Shown: positions 1-6,431 of the stretch, in pieces
Layout: the number at the start of each line of letters is the position of its first letter
Position numbering within the stretch: position 1 is the stretch's first letter
Assembly: GCA_027487195.1 (NCBI GenBank)
Contig: JAIYEB010000113.1
Location: 1 to 8,880 of the forward strand
Reading direction: 5' to 3'
Source: Hyphomicrobiales bacterium
Lineage (GTDB): Bacteria; Pseudomonadota; Alphaproteobacteria; Rhizobiales; UBA4765
DNA: 8,880 nt
Position numbers and translations under genes: made by a program
The notes under the pieces: generated by a model
Databases searched by the model: none
What the model was told of the DNA's origin: nothing
The model's input: the letters and a program-made list of their open reading frames with translations, nothing else

Positions 1-1074
1 CATGTCGGCGTCAGCATTCTGTCGTTTATCGCGACGCTGATGGTGATCGCTGCGAGCGCGACCACCAGCGCTGCGTTGCCGGCCGCCTTGTTGGCAGCGA
101 CGTTGCCCATGGTGATTGCATTTGTCGCGGTGATGCTCATCGAGGGGCAGACCCACCTTGTCGGCCTGGCGGCTGCCGCCGGTTTTGCAATGATCTACTT
201 CTTCTTTCTCGCCAAAAGACTTCAGCAAGCCAGCCTCGACGGCATGGCCATGCGCGCCGAGAAGGATGTGCTGATTGCGGAGCTTGAGCAGGCGCGCCGC
301 AATGCCGAGGACGCCCGCAAACGCGCTGAGTCTGCAAACATCGCCAAATCGCGCTTTCTCGCGACCATGAGCCATGAGTTGCGCACGCCGCTCAACGCCA
401 TTCTCGGCTTTTCCGAAGTCATGAAGGGCGAAGTGTTCGGTCCCTTGGCCAACCCGAGCTATAAGGAATATGCGAGCGACATCCATTCCTCGGGCCAGCA
501 CCTGTTGAACCTGATCAACGAGATCCTGGATCTTTCACGCGTTGAGGCTGGTCGCTTTGAGCTGAACGAGGAACCGGTGAACCTCGTCTACAGCGCGGAA
601 GATAGCCTGCGTCTGGTCAGCATGCGCGCACGCAACAAGGGCGTGACGATGCAGGAATCGTTTGAGGAGGGCATGCCGAACCTGTGGGCGGATGCGCGTT
701 CCGTGCACCAGATTTTCCTCAATCTCTTGTCAAACGCTATCAAGTTCACTCCCTCGGGTGGCACCGTGTTTGTGAAAGTCGGCTGGACCCGCAGCGGCGG
801 CCAGTACCTGTCGGTTCGCGATACCGGCTGTGGCATTCCCGATGACGAGATCCCGACCGTGCTGTCATCCTTTGGCCAGGGCACCAATGCGCTGAAGAAT
901 GCTGAACAGGGTGCAGGGCTTGGTCTTCCCATCGTCCAAGGCTTCGTAGAGCTTCATGGCGGCACCTTCTCGCTGAAGTCCAAGGTGCGCGTTGGGACCG
1001 AGGTTCTGATCACCTTCCCGAACGAGCGCGTGATGAAGCCGCTGGCGGCGATCCATCAGGGCCAGGCGGCGTAA
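1..1074 (+). CDS. Sensor histidine kinase, membrane-bound (5' end missing)
   Basis: This is the C-terminal part of a two-component sensor kinase, which autophosphorylates on histidine and passes the phosphate to a response regulator. The reading frame is open to the left edge, so the true start lies outside; the ATG at 40 is internal. The visible part begins with about 65 hydrophobic residues, probably two or three membrane segments, followed by a charged, probably coiled-coil linker. The HisKA motif is SHELRTPLN, with the phospho-accepting His at 373-375. The HATPase domain shows the N box (NLLSNAIKFTP), G1 (DTGCGI) and G2 (GAGLGLPIV). No PAS, HAMP or receiver domain is visible in this part. 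The HisKA region resembles DivJ/PleC/PdhS-type kinases of alphaproteobacteria, but the missing N-terminus prevents naming an orthologue. No response regulator gene lies nearby. The kinase call is secure; its role is unknown. Confidence 0.93.
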   Translation, partial: HVGVSILSFIATLMVIAASATTSAALPAALLAATLPMVIAFVAVMLIEGQTHLVGLAAAAGFAMIYFFFLAKRLQQASLDGMAMRAEKDVLIAELEQARRNAEDARKRAESANIAKSRFLATMSHELRTPLNAILGFSEVMKGEVFGPLANPSYKEYASDIHSSGQHLLNLINEILDLSRVEAGRFELNEEPVNLVYSAEDSLRLVSMRARNKGVTMQESFEEGMPNLWADARSVHQIFLNLLSNAIKFTPSGGTVFVKVGWTRSGGQYLSVRDTGCGIPDDEIPTVLSSFGQGTNALKNAEQGAGLGLPIVQGFVELHGGTFSLKSKVRVGTEVLITFPNERVMKPLAAIHQGQAA

Positions 1075-1115
1075 GGGCTCATCCGTCTGCAACAACGGTA
1101 CAGCTAGGCTACCTT

Positions 1116-1130
1116 GTCCTGATAGAGGAC
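1116..1130 (+). promoter_or_regulatory. Small hairpin over the DUF2237 ribosome-binding site
   Basis: GTCCT (1116-1120) and AGGAC (1126-1130) form a perfect 5-bp stem around the loop GATAG. The downstream arm contains the AGGA Shine-Dalgarno core, four bases before the ATG at 1134. The stem could partly mask ribosome binding. It is short enough to be chance, and no function is shown. Confidence 0.3.
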
Positions 1131-1133
1131 ATC

Positions 1134-1520
1134 ATGCTGACCCCTGCAACGCGCAATGTGCTGGGTGGCCCGCTGGCCACCTGTTCGCTTGAGCCCATGA
1201 CGGGCTATTTTCGCGATGGCTGCTGCCATACCGGCGAAACCGATCGCGGTATCCATACGATCTGCGCCATCGTGCATGGCGCTTTTCTGGCCTACTCCCA
1301 ATCAATCGGGAATGATCTGTCGACGCCCAGGCCCGAGTATCGCTTTACCGGCCTGAAGCCTGGCGACCGCTGGTGCCTGTGTGCCGCGCGCTGGCTGCAG
1401 GCGTTTCATGCGGGGGTGGCGCCTCCTGTTGTGCTTGAAGCCACCCACGAGCGCACGCTGGAGATTGTTCCGATGGAGGCCCTGCTGAAGCACGCTGTCA
1501 TTGAGGGCGGCTCGGCATAA
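1134..1520 (+). CDS. DUF2237 family protein
   Basis: This 128-residue soluble protein belongs to the DUF2237 family, whose biochemical role is unknown. The family signature runs through the whole length: NVLGGPL at 9-14, a Cys-rich segment TGYFRDGCCHTG at 23-34, HTICAIV at 41-47, GNDLSTPRPEYRF at 59-71, LKPGDRWCLCAARW at 74-87 and VAPPVVLEATHE at 95-106. The conserved cysteines (17, 30, 31, 44, 81, 83) suggest metal binding or structural disulfides, but this is inference. Length is normal for the family. The ATG at 1134 is supported by AGAGGA at 1124-1129. It lies 59 bp downstream of the kinase gene on the same strand and ends just before a hairpin, so it may be cotranscribed with the kinase; nothing else links the two. 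Confidence 0.9.
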   Translation: MLTPATRNVLGGPLATCSLEPMTGYFRDGCCHTGETDRGIHTICAIVHGAFLAYSQSIGNDLSTPRPEYRFTGLKPGDRWCLCAARWLQAFHAGVAPPVVLEATHERTLEIVPMEALLKHAVIEGGSA

Positions 1521-1527
1521 TGAGCTG

Positions 1528-1564
1528 GAGCGCCGATCCGGTGCAACCGGATCGAATTGCGCTC
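1528..1564. terminator. Bidirectional hairpin between DUF2237 gene and cobT
   Basis: Two nested stems share one axis: GAGCGC (1528-1533) with GCGCTC (1559-1564), and inside it CGATCCGG (1534-1541) with CCGGATCG (1547-1554). The loop is TGCAA and the 3' side carries a four-base AATT bulge. It sits exactly between two converging genes and its right edge touches the cobT stop codon. The plus-strand exit reads TAGTTT, a weak U tract. It most likely ends transcription in both directions. Confidence 0.6.
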
Positions 1565-2589
1565 TAGTTTGCCCGCGGCACAGCGGCCTGTTCAAAGGTT
1601 GCCATGCCCACATGACACCCGATGGCTGCCTTGACGACACCGACCGCAAGGGCCGCCCCTGATCCCTCGCCAAGCCGCATCCCAAGATCCAGCAGTGGCT
1701 TCAAACCCAGACGCTCCAGCGCCCGCCCATGGGCAGGCTCGGCCGAGCGGTGCGCGGCCATGCAATGGGCAATCGAGGACGGCTCGAGGGCATGCAGCAC
1801 GGCTGCAGCGGCCGTTGTGACATACCCATCAAGCAGGACCGGGACGCGCTGGTAGCGCGCCGCAAGGATCGCGCCGGCAATGGCTGCGATCTCGCGGCCG
1901 CCGACGCGCCTAAGGACTTCGAGCGGATCGTTAAGATGGCCGGCATGGGTCGCCATCGCTGCCTCAACCGCTGCGGCCTTGCGCTTCAGCCCCGCGCCAT
2001 CGACGCCCGTCCCGGGACCGACCCAGGCCTCGGCACCTCCGCCATAGAGAGCGGTGTAGATGGCGGCTGCCACGGTGGTGTTGCCAATGCCCATTTCGCC
2101 GACGCACAGAAGGTCGGTTCCGCCCGCAATGGCTTCCATGCCGAAGGCGATGGTCGCAGCGCAGTCTTTTTCCGACATGGCGGGCTCGGAACCAATATCA
2201 GGCGTTGGCATGTCGATCGCCAGATCAAACACCTTCAGGCCGATATCGTTGGCGACACAGAGTTGGTTGATCGCAGCACCGCCGGCAGCAAAGTTTTCGA
2301 GCATGGCCCGGTTGACGGCGTCCGGGTAGGCGGAAACCCCGCGCTGCGTGACGCCATGGGCTGACGCAAAAATCGCAACGAGCGGCCTTGTCACGGATGG
2401 CGGAGACTTCGATGACCAGGCTGCAAGCCACTCGACGATCTCTTCCATGCGACCGAGCGCGCCGGCGGGCTTGGTCAGGGTGCGGTCACGGGCCCGCACC
2501 TTCTCGACCGCATCCAGATCCGCATCGGGCAGGCTCTGCATCAGGCCGCGTATGTCGTCGAAGGGAAGACCAGTCAGGGATGGCGTCAT
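1564..2589 (-). CDS. cobT: Nicotinate-nucleotide--dimethylbenzimidazole phosphoribosyltransferase
   Basis: CobT transfers the ribosyl phosphate of nicotinate mononucleotide to 5,6-dimethylbenzimidazole, giving alpha-ribazole phosphate for the lower ligand of cobalamin; it is cytosolic. The product is 341 residues, normal for the family. Visible motifs are LTKPAGALGRMEE (38-50), ASAHGVTQRGVSAYP (75-89), GEMGIGNTT (164-172), VGPGTGVDGAGL (190-201) and RLGEGSGAAL (305-314). By analogy with Salmonella CobT, Glu308 in the last motif is the catalytic base and Glu165 a second active-site acid. The ATG at 2589 is chosen over an in-frame GTG at 2655 because AAGGA lies seven bases upstream of it and a candidate -10 box overlaps the GTG. 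In the naming used for Pseudomonas denitrificans the same enzyme is CobU. It diverges from cobS, the next step of the pathway. Confidence 0.96.
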   Translation of the reverse strand: MTPSLTGLPFDDIRGLMQSLPDADLDAVEKVRARDRTLTKPAGALGRMEEIVEWLAAWSSKSPPSVTRPLVAIFASAHGVTQRGVSAYPDAVNRAMLENFAAGGAAINQLCVANDIGLKVFDLAIDMPTPDIGSEPAMSEKDCAATIAFGMEAIAGGTDLLCVGEMGIGNTTVAAAIYTALYGGGAEAWVGPGTGVDGAGLKRKAAAVEAAMATHAGHLNDPLEVLRRVGGREIAAIAGAILAARYQRVPVLLDGYVTTAAAAVLHALEPSSIAHCMAAHRSAEPAHGRALERLGLKPLLDLGMRLGEGSGAALAVGVVKAAIGCHVGMATFEQAAVPRAN

Positions 2590-2620
2590 CGGTTGGTCCT
2601 TGGGCGTGTCGTTGGGGGAG

Positions 2621-2682
2621 GCCTCGCGGGTCCTTGGCGCGAGCTTGGCCTGCACCTATAGCTGAGACGACTCGCGAGGCAA
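2621..2682. promoter_or_regulatory. Candidate divergent cobT/cobS promoters with flanking inverted repeat
   Basis: On the plus strand TTGGCG (2634-2639) and TATAGC (2657-2662) are 17 bp apart and point at cobS. On the minus strand TTGCCT (2677-2682) and TATAGG (2655-2660) are 16 bp apart and point at cobT. The two -10 boxes overlap at the palindrome CTATAG (2656-2661), so polymerase could not occupy both at once. A perfect 8-bp inverted repeat, GCCTCGCG (2621-2628) and CGCGAGGC (2673-2680), brackets the region, with a further CGCGAG at 2638-2643. Each box matches the sigma70 consensus in about four of six positions, so this is a candidate only. There is no room for a normal cobalamin riboswitch. 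Confidence 0.4.
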
Positions 2683-2688
2683 CGTGGC

Positions 2689-3483
2689 ATGGCTGACGTT
2701 TCACCCTTCCAGAAGCTGCGTCAGGCCCTGCGGTTCCTGACCCGTTTGCCAGTGCCCGACCGGGCTGGCGAATTGACCCACGGCGCGCCCCGGCTCGATG
2801 CTATTGGTGCGGCCTTTCCCGTTGCAGGTGCCATCGTTGGTTTGATCGGAGCGGTGGCAATGATCGCGGCAGCGGGCGCAGGATTGCCGGCGTTTGCCGT
2901 GGCCCTGATTGGCCTTGGCGCCGTGATGCTTGCCACGGGCGGGCTTCACGAGGACGGGCTTGCCGATATCGCCGATGGGTTTGGCGGCGGACGCACACGC
3001 GAGCGCATGCTCGAGATCATGAAAGATCCAAGGGTCGGCACGTTCGGTGTTCTGGCGCTCGTGCTGGCCGTTGGCCTCAAGGCAGCGCTTCTGGCAGACC
3101 TCATCGGTCGACTTGGCGTGTTTTCCTCGGCCATGGCCTTTCTGGCCGCGGCTATCCTGTCGCGCGCGGCGCTGCTCTGGCCGTTGCATATTCTGCCGCC
3201 TGCGCGCGAAACCGGAGCGTCTGCCTCTGCCGGACAACCCGGTCGCGGCACGATGATGCGCGCTGGCGTGATCGCCGGTGTTCTGGCCGGACTGGCGCTT
3301 ATTCCCCATGCTGGCGTTGTTCCGTTGCTCAGCGCGGGTCTCGCCGCTGGCCTTGGCGCAGTTCTTGTGGCGGCCCTCAGCGCTCGCCATATCAACGGCC
3401 AGACCGGCGATGTAGCCGGAGCAACGCAGCAGGTGGCCGAGCTTCTGGTGCTTGCCGCGCTGGTGGGGAGCATGGCTCATTGA
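2689..3483 (+). CDS. cobS: Adenosylcobinamide-GDP ribazoletransferase (cobalamin synthase)
   Basis: CobS is an integral membrane enzyme that condenses adenosylcobinamide-GDP with alpha-ribazole or its phosphate, the last step in building the nucleotide loop of cobalamin. The 264-residue product has the family landmarks: LRFLTRLPVP at 14-23, the acidic metal-binding GGLHEDGLADIADGFGGG at 84-101, DPRVGTFG at 113-120 and GQTGDVAGATQQ at 237-248. Hydrophobic stretches near 42-82, 118-170 and 192-232 account for the membrane segments. The ATG at 2689 has only a poor Shine-Dalgarno sequence but fits the family N-terminus. It diverges from cobT, which makes its substrate, and overlaps the next gene by one base. 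Genes for the cobU/cobP and cobC steps are not in the window. Confidence 0.96.
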   Translation: MADVSPFQKLRQALRFLTRLPVPDRAGELTHGAPRLDAIGAAFPVAGAIVGLIGAVAMIAAAGAGLPAFAVALIGLGAVMLATGGLHEDGLADIADGFGGGRTRERMLEIMKDPRVGTFGVLALVLAVGLKAALLADLIGRLGVFSSAMAFLAAAILSRAALLWPLHILPPARETGASASAGQPGRGTMMRAGVIAGVLAGLALIPHAGVVPLLSAGLAAGLGAVLVAALSARHINGQTGDVAGATQQVAELLVLAALVGSMAH

Positions 3484-4196
3484 TGCGCGGGTCGCCACTT
3501 CTCTGGATCATTCTGGCGCTGCTGACCGGTGCGCTCCTGATCCTCGTTCTGACCCATGATGCCGGCACGATTGCGGGTGTTGCGACCGATGATTTCGCTG
3601 GAATCGCCATCAATGGAGCGCTTGTGATTGCCCTTGCCGGCAGCACACTTGCAGCCTTTCGCGGCAACATGCGCGGCGCGTTTGAATCGGCGCTGCTCTG
3701 GTTCGTGATCATCGTTTTGCTGATGGCCGGTTACAGCTACCGGTTTGAGCTCAGGGATGTGGCAAACCGGATGATGGGCGAGGCTGTCCCGGGATTTGCC
3801 CGTGTCGACAGTTCCGGACGGGAAGTAACGCTTGTGCGGGATGGCTCGGGCCACTTCCGTGTCCGTGCGACGATCAACGGTGCGGAGGTTACGCTCCTGT
3901 TTGATACGGGTGCCTCGCAGGTGGTTCTGCGCCCGGAAACAGCGCGGCGCGCGGGCATCAACGTTGATCAGCTCACCTATGATGTGAATGTCTCGACTGC
4001 CAACGGGCGTGCGCGCGCAGCCGCAGTCCAGATTGATCGGATGGCCATTGGCCCGCTGGAAGAGCGACGGGTATCAGCCCTTGTGGCGCAGCAGGGCGCG
4101 CTGAGTGTCGATCTTCTCGGCATGAGCTTCCTGGACCGGCTGTCCTCATTCGAGGTGACCGGTCCGAGATTGATCCTGCGTGGGCCTGCGCGCTGA
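3483..4196 (+). CDS. Membrane-anchored retropepsin-like aspartic protease (TIGR02281 type)
   Basis: The 237-residue protein has an N-terminal membrane part and a C-terminal clan AA aspartic protease domain. Hydrophobic segments lie near 7-24, 38-58 and 69-84. The protease domain (about 115-234) has the active-site motif LFDTGAS (139-145, catalytic Asp141), the substrate-strand region NVSTANGRARAAAV and the second motif VDLLGMSFLDRL (209-220). One Asp per chain implies a homodimeric active site, as in retropepsins. This matches the TIGR02281 family of proteobacteria; substrates are unknown, and the domain probably sits on the periplasmic side. The ATG at 3483 overlaps the cobS stop (TGATG), which suggests translational coupling; a TTG at 3480 is also in frame but less likely. 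Nothing in the protein points to cobalamin, so the coupling may reflect only shared expression. Confidence 0.88.
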   Translation: MRGSPLLWIILALLTGALLILVLTHDAGTIAGVATDDFAGIAINGALVIALAGSTLAAFRGNMRGAFESALLWFVIIVLLMAGYSYRFELRDVANRMMGEAVPGFARVDSSGREVTLVRDGSGHFRVRATINGAEVTLLFDTGASQVVLRPETARRAGINVDQLTYDVNVSTANGRARAAAVQIDRMAIGPLEERRVSALVAQQGALSVDLLGMSFLDRLSSFEVTGPRLILRGPAR

Positions 4197-4265
4197 TGTT
4201 TTGTCGCAGGGAGTGATCCCGTCGATGCTTTCCTCTTTGGCGCGATTCCGGCTATCGAGTTCAGG

Positions 4266-4427
4266 ATGAAGCCTTCCTCACCCTGCATCAAGGTCTGCGC
4301 CATGGACGCCGCACGTGGCTTGTGCGTTGGCTGCGGGCGCACGCTTGACGAGATTGGCCGCTGGGCGCGGATGAGCGAAGCCGAGCGCCAGCGGGTCATG
4401 GCAGAGCTGCAGGCGCGCCTGTCCTGA
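4266..4427 (+). CDS. DUF1289 family small Cys-cluster protein
   Basis: This 53-residue protein carries the DUF1289 pattern: PCIKVCAMD at 6-14, then GLCVGCGRTLDEIGRW at 18-33, then a basic amphipathic helix with MSEAERQRVM. The four cysteines (7, 11, 20, 23) are spaced CxxxC and CxxC and probably bind a metal or an iron-sulfur cluster; that is inference from spacing, and the family has no established function. The ATG at 4266 is the only start codon in its frame after the upstream gene ends; AGG directly before it is too close to be a normal ribosome-binding site, so initiation may be weak. It follows the protease gene by 69 bp on the same strand and converges on the permease gene. Short reading frames like this are often left out of automated annotations. 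Confidence 0.85.
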   Translation: MKPSSPCIKVCAMDAARGLCVGCGRTLDEIGRWARMSEAERQRVMAELQARLS

Positions 4428-4435
4428 CGCCGCGT

Positions 4436-4451
4436 CCCAATAGCTCTTGGG
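4436..4451. terminator. Weak hairpin between convergent genes
   Basis: CCCAA (4436-4440) and TTGGG (4447-4451) pair around the loop TAGCTC in the 29-bp gap between the DUF1289 gene and the permease gene. The stem is only five pairs and lacks a U tract in either direction. Position rather than strength supports a terminator role. Confidence 0.25.
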
Positions 4452-4456
4452 CAGGA

Positions 4457-5290
4457 TCAGGTCAGAAGGCTGTACAGGAACCGCAACGCCACGGCTGACA
4501 GGAACAGACCAAACGCGATCTCCAGCCTGCGTTTTGGCATCCTGTGCGACAGGCGCGCGCCAATGGGCGCGAAGATCATGCTGGTGGGAACCACCATGGC
4601 AGCGCCAAGCAGCGACACGTATCCAATCGACAGCGGCGGCAGCTGGGCCATGTAAGGCCATCCGGCAAAGACATATCCAAGCGCGCCGGGAATGGAGATC
4701 AGCACGCCTAGGCCTGACGAGGTCGCAATCGCCTGATGGATCGGTCTGCCAAAGAAGGTCATGAACAGGTTTGACAGCTGGCCGCCGCCAATACCCATCA
4801 AGGCGGAGAAAACGCCGATCAGGCCGCCGTAAAGGCGCATGATCAGGCCGCCGGGGAAATCATCGGCGATCTTCCATTTGTCTGAAGCAAACAGAAGCTT
4901 GGCCGCCGAAAGGGTGGCCACAACCACGAAAACGATCTTGAACACAGAGGCCGGCGCGTAACGGGCCATAACGCTGCCAATGATCACACCAATGATCACA
5001 GGCACCGCCCATTGCTTCAGCACCGACGTATCGACCGCACCTTTGGAATGGTGGGTCCGGTAGCTCTGGATCGAGGTCGGGATGATGATGGCCAGCGAGG
5101 TTCCAACCGCAAGCGGCATGCGCACGGCCTCTTCGACCCCGATCAGCCGGAAAGCCTCATAAAGCACCGGAACAACGATGGCGCCGCCACCCACACCAAA
5201 CAGGCCCGCGAGCATGCCGGTTGCGATGCCAGCGGTGAGAAGGCCTCCTGCCATGAGAAAGAGGTCGAGATAGGCGAGGCCAAAGAGCAT
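4457..5290 (-). CDS. TSUP (TauE/SafE) family membrane permease
   Basis: This 277-residue integral membrane protein belongs to the TSUP/TauE/SafE family, whose members export or import sulfite, sulfoacetate, thiosulfate or related small anions. The family's internal duplication is visible: GMLAGLFGVGGGAIVVPVL (25-43) in the first half and GVFSALMGIGGGQLSNLF (159-176) in the second. Seven or eight hydrophobic segments span the protein, with a cytosolic basic loop near 247-256 (LSHRMPKRRLE). The substrate cannot be read from sequence. The ATG at 5290 is preferred over an in-frame TTG at 5356 because it begins directly at the first membrane segment, and the longer form would run 50 bases into dusA. 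It lies 14 bp after the dusA stop on the same strand, so the two are probably cotranscribed. Confidence 0.92.
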   Translation of the reverse strand: MLFGLAYLDLFLMAGGLLTAGIATGMLAGLFGVGGGAIVVPVLYEAFRLIGVEEAVRMPLAVGTSLAIIIPTSIQSYRTHHSKGAVDTSVLKQWAVPVIIGVIIGSVMARYAPASVFKIVFVVVATLSAAKLLFASDKWKIADDFPGGLIMRLYGGLIGVFSALMGIGGGQLSNLFMTFFGRPIHQAIATSSGLGVLISIPGALGYVFAGWPYMAQLPPLSIGYVSLLGAAMVVPTSMIFAPIGARLSHRMPKRRLEIAFGLFLSAVALRFLYSLLT

Positions 5291-5304
5291 GTAGAGGTCC
5301 AGTT

Positions 5305-6297
5305 CTAGGCCGCGCGGGCAGCCGGTCTTCGCACACACTCTACTGCCGCGCGCCAAACCTCCACCCCTGCATCTGGCCTATGCCCGTTCTCGGCGAGCAT
5401 GCGGCGGAACTGGCGCGCGCCGGGCACGGCGTGGAACAGGCCAAGCGTGTGGCGGGCGACGTGGGACAGCTTGCCACCGGCTTCGATGTGGCGGGCGATG
5501 TAGGGTTCGAACGCTTCGGCCACATCGAGCGGATCAGACAGGGGGGCTGGCTCGCCAAAGAGGTCGGGGTCCACCTGCATCAGGCGCCAGGGCTCATGGT
5601 AGGCTGCGCGGCCAAGCATAACGCCATCCACATGGGCAAGATGGCCCTGCGCCTCCTCGATCGTCGTGATGCCGCCATTGATTGCAATCGGGAGCGCGGG
5701 AAAGCGCTGTTTTAGGCGGTAGACGCGGCCATAGTCGAGCGGGGGGATATCGCGGTTTTCGCGTGGCGAAAGCCCCTTCAGCCAGGCCTTGCGGGCATGG
5801 ACAATCAACGCATCGACGCCCGCAGACACCGCTGCGTCGGCCAGCGCATCAAGGCTCTGTTCCGGGTCCTGATCATCCACGCCGATCCGGCACTTGACCG
5901 TGACCGGAATGCGCACAGCCGCCTTCATGGCGTTAACAAGCTCGCCGACAAGGGCCGGCTCGGCCATCAGGCAGGCCCCAAAGCGCCCATTCTGGACCCG
6001 GTCCGACGGGCAACCGACATTGAGGTTGATCTCGACATAGCCCGCGTCCTCGCCGATCCGCGCGGCTGTGGCGACATCTCCAGGGTCCGACCCGCCGATC
6101 TGAAGCGCAACCGGGTGTTCGGTGGAAGAGAACGACAGGAGACGCTCACGCGGGCCATGCAGGATCGCGCCCGTTGTCACCATCTCGGTGTACAAAAGCG
6201 CGTGTCGCGTCATCAGGCGATGAAACGATCGGCAATGCCGGTCGGTCCATTCCATCATCGGGGCAACGGAAAACCGTATGCTATTGAAATCGCTCAT
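5305..6297 (-). CDS. dusA: tRNA-dihydrouridine synthase A
   Basis: DusA is a cytosolic flavoenzyme that reduces uridines 20 and 20a in the tRNA D-loop using NADPH and FMN. The 330-residue product carries the DusA form of the fold: RFSVAPMMEWTDRHCR (8-23), YTEMVTTGA (36-44), ALQIGGSDP (64-72), NLNVGCPSDRVQNGRFGA (91-108) with catalytic Cys96, VTVKCRIGVDD (132-142), IVHARKAWLKGLSPREN (165-181) and the FMN phosphate region NGGI and MLGRAAY. The ATG at 6297 gives the usual family N-terminus; the frame stays open to 6405, but that 36-codon extension translates the inverted repeat and is not part of the enzyme. An integrase gene starts 134 bp upstream in the opposite direction, so the first 12-20 codons and the promoter may have been supplied by the inserted element. 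The gene itself looks intact. Confidence 0.95.
   Translation of the reverse strand: MSDFNSIRFSVAPMMEWTDRHCRSFHRLMTRHALLYTEMVTTGAILHGPRERLLSFSSTEHPVALQIGGSDPGDVATAARIGEDAGYVEINLNVGCPSDRVQNGRFGACLMAEPALVGELVNAMKAAVRIPVTVKCRIGVDDQDPEQSLDALADAAVSAGVDALIVHARKAWLKGLSPRENRDIPPLDYGRVYRLKQRFPALPIAINGGITTIEEAQGHLAHVDGVMLGRAAYHEPWRLMQVDPDLFGEPAPLSDPLDVAEAFEPYIARHIEAGGKLSHVARHTLGLFHAVPGARQFRRMLAENGHRPDAGVEVWRAAVECVRRPAARAA
6229..6264. other. Putative island attachment site inside the 5' end of dusA
   Basis: dusA-associated integrases described by Farrugia and colleagues (2015) recombine within the 5' end of dusA, the part that encodes the conserved APMMEWTDRH stretch. Here that stretch is encoded by 6235-6264 on the minus strand. 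The integrase gene lies just outside, so this would be one end of the element (attL or attR). The second copy is expected at the far end of the island and is not in the window, so the exact crossover cannot be placed. The call is inference from gene layout. Confidence 0.5.
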
Positions 6298-6331
6298 TTT
6301 TTCACTATCTTTCAAGGGCGATTTTGGGCTT

Positions 6332-6430
6332 TGGTGCAGTTTTGGTGCAGTGAGAATACAGGCCAAATACGGCCTCGATGGATGCTCACTGCACCAGAAT
6401 TGCACCAGTCGACGAAAACGGAGTGCACCA
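6332..6430. repeat. Inverted repeat with five TGGTGCA units between dusA and int
   Basis: Two 23-bp arms, 6332-6354 and 6385-6407, are inverted copies matching at 21 of 23 positions, separated by 30 bp. Each arm holds two TGGTGCA units 11 bp apart: starts at 6332 and 6343, and inverted units at 6390-6396 and 6401-6407. A fifth, inverted unit is at 6424-6430, 23 bp beyond the last, between GGAG of the integrase ribosome-binding site and its ATG. A smaller dyad, AGGCC (6360-6364) and GGCCT (6371-6375), sits in the spacer. Phased units on one helix face suggest arm-type binding sites for the integrase or a directionality factor, possibly with autoregulation. Function is inferred. Confidence 0.8.
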
Positions 6431-6431
6431 T

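Noticed and set aside
1729..2364. Plus-strand open frame of 211 codons opposite cobT
   Set aside because: It is antisense to well-conserved CobT motifs and has no recognisable domain or ribosome-binding site.
2701..3498. Minus-strand open frame of 265 codons opposite cobS
   Set aside because: Its product is a charged, Gln/His/Arg-rich sequence, the usual reverse complement of a hydrophobic membrane protein in GC-rich DNA.
6298..6405. 36-codon N-terminal extension of DusA
   Set aside because: It translates the TGGTGCA repeat array; the family N-terminus starts at the ATG at 6297.
6332..6430. CRISPR-like repeat array
   Set aside because: Units are 7 bp with 11-bp phasing and inverted orientation, with no spacers or cas genes. 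This is a protein-binding array, not CRISPR.
6298..6431. Sigma70 promoters for dusA and int in the shared gap
   Set aside because: The best boxes (for example TATTCT for dusA) lack a partner at proper spacing, so no promoter is called.
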